A DNA stretch of 6,744 nt. Source: Deltaproteobacteria bacterium. Its GTDB lineage: Bacteria > Desulfobacterota > DSM-4660 > Desulfatiglandales > Desulfatiglandaceae. Where the stretch lies: the NCBI GenBank assembly GCA_021159825.1, contig JAGHDR010000393.1, positions 1 through 6,744 on the forward strand, read 5' to 3'. Positions 6,604 through 6,744 of the stretch are shown here, piece after piece; position 1 is the stretch's first letter; each line of letters opens with the position of its first letter. Position numbers and translations under genes: made by a program. The notes beneath the pieces are model-generated. The model worked only from the letters and a program-made list of their open reading frames with translations. It did not search any database and was not told the origin of the DNA.

Positions 6604-6622
6604 CCTGGACCATCCACCTTGC
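6569..6622. repeat. Perfect 12-bp inverted repeat flanking the hydrolase stop codon
   Basis: GCAAGGTGGATG (6569-6580) and CATCCACCTTGC (6611-6622) are exact reverse complements separated by 30 bp. The left arm is in the last codons of the hydrolase gene and the right arm ends 6 nt before the transketolase Shine-Dalgarno box. In RNA this would make a stable stem with a 30-nt A/U-rich loop holding the stop codon. No U-tract follows, so it does not look like an intrinsic terminator. An mRNA processing, stability or coupling structure, or a protein site, are alternatives. Confidence 0.5.
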
Positions 6623-6641
6623 TTACAAAGAGGAATAATTT

Positions 6642-6744
6642 ATGACCACAAACACGTTGAATGAAAAGACCGGCATTACCGATAAGCTGGAAAAAGATTG
6701 TATCAACACCATCCGGTTTCTTGCAGTGGACGGTGTGCAAAAAG
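6642..6744 (+). CDS. tkt: Transketolase, N-terminal fragment (3' partial)
   Basis: Only the first 34 codons are in the window. After a short leader, the segment DKLEKDCINTIRFLAVDGVQK (residues 14-34) matches the first conserved helix of bacterial transketolases, where the family usually continues with an NSGHPG thiamine-diphosphate-domain motif just beyond this point. Transketolase moves two-carbon ketol units between sugar phosphates in the nonoxidative pentose phosphate pathway, in the cytoplasm. The ATG is preceded by AGAGGA at 6629-6634, 7 nt upstream. It lies 38 bp after the hydrolase gene on the same strand, so it is probably the next gene of that operon. Identification rests on a short stretch. 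Confidence 0.8.
   Translation, partial: MTTNTLNEKTGITDKLEKDCINTIRFLAVDGVQK

Overview
The window looks like a chromosomal stretch of an anaerobic, roughly balanced-GC bacterium, most likely a Desulfobacterota (Desulfobacterales-like) sulfate reducer. The reasons are an iron-sulfur enoate/2,4-dienoyl-CoA reductase-type flavoenzyme, a CooT-type nickel protein beside a DUF3842 protein, and the style of the parAB and plsY genes. The lineage is inferred from gene content and family resemblance; no search was run.

Layout from left to right. (1) Positions 1-683 hold the 3' part of a membrane-anchored gluzincin metalloprotease (HExxH plus downstream DEG) that runs off the left edge. (2) Positions 783-2786 hold a complete 667-residue FMN/4Fe-4S/FAD oxidoreductase of the Old Yellow Enzyme / FadH / enoate-reductase type. 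(3) A 155-bp gap carries a striking 46-bp interrupted palindrome at 2837-2882, just upstream of parA. (4) Positions 2942-4554 hold parA and parB, overlapping by ATGA, which form the chromosome-segregation pair. (5) plsY, an acyl-phosphate:glycerol-3-phosphate acyltransferase of phospholipid synthesis, lies on the minus strand at 4558-5172 and converges on parB with only 3 bp between the stop codons. (6) A 146-bp divergent spacer follows, and then a rightward probable operon: a DUF3842 protein, CooT (8-bp overlap), a UlaG-like metallo-beta-lactamase-fold hydrolase, and the first 34 codons of transketolase, which runs off the right edge.

The window therefore joins several housekeeping functions (chromosome segregation, lipid synthesis, pentose phosphate metabolism) with a small, poorly understood nickel-linked gene pair. 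I see no mobile elements, CRISPR arrays, tRNA or rRNA genes, and no gene-free stretch over 300 bp. The least explained items are the parA upstream dyad, the DUF3842-CooT overlapping pair, and a perfect 12-bp inverted repeat that straddles the hydrolase stop codon just ahead of the transketolase ribosome-binding site. I do not see a clearly new multi-gene system such as a defence island.
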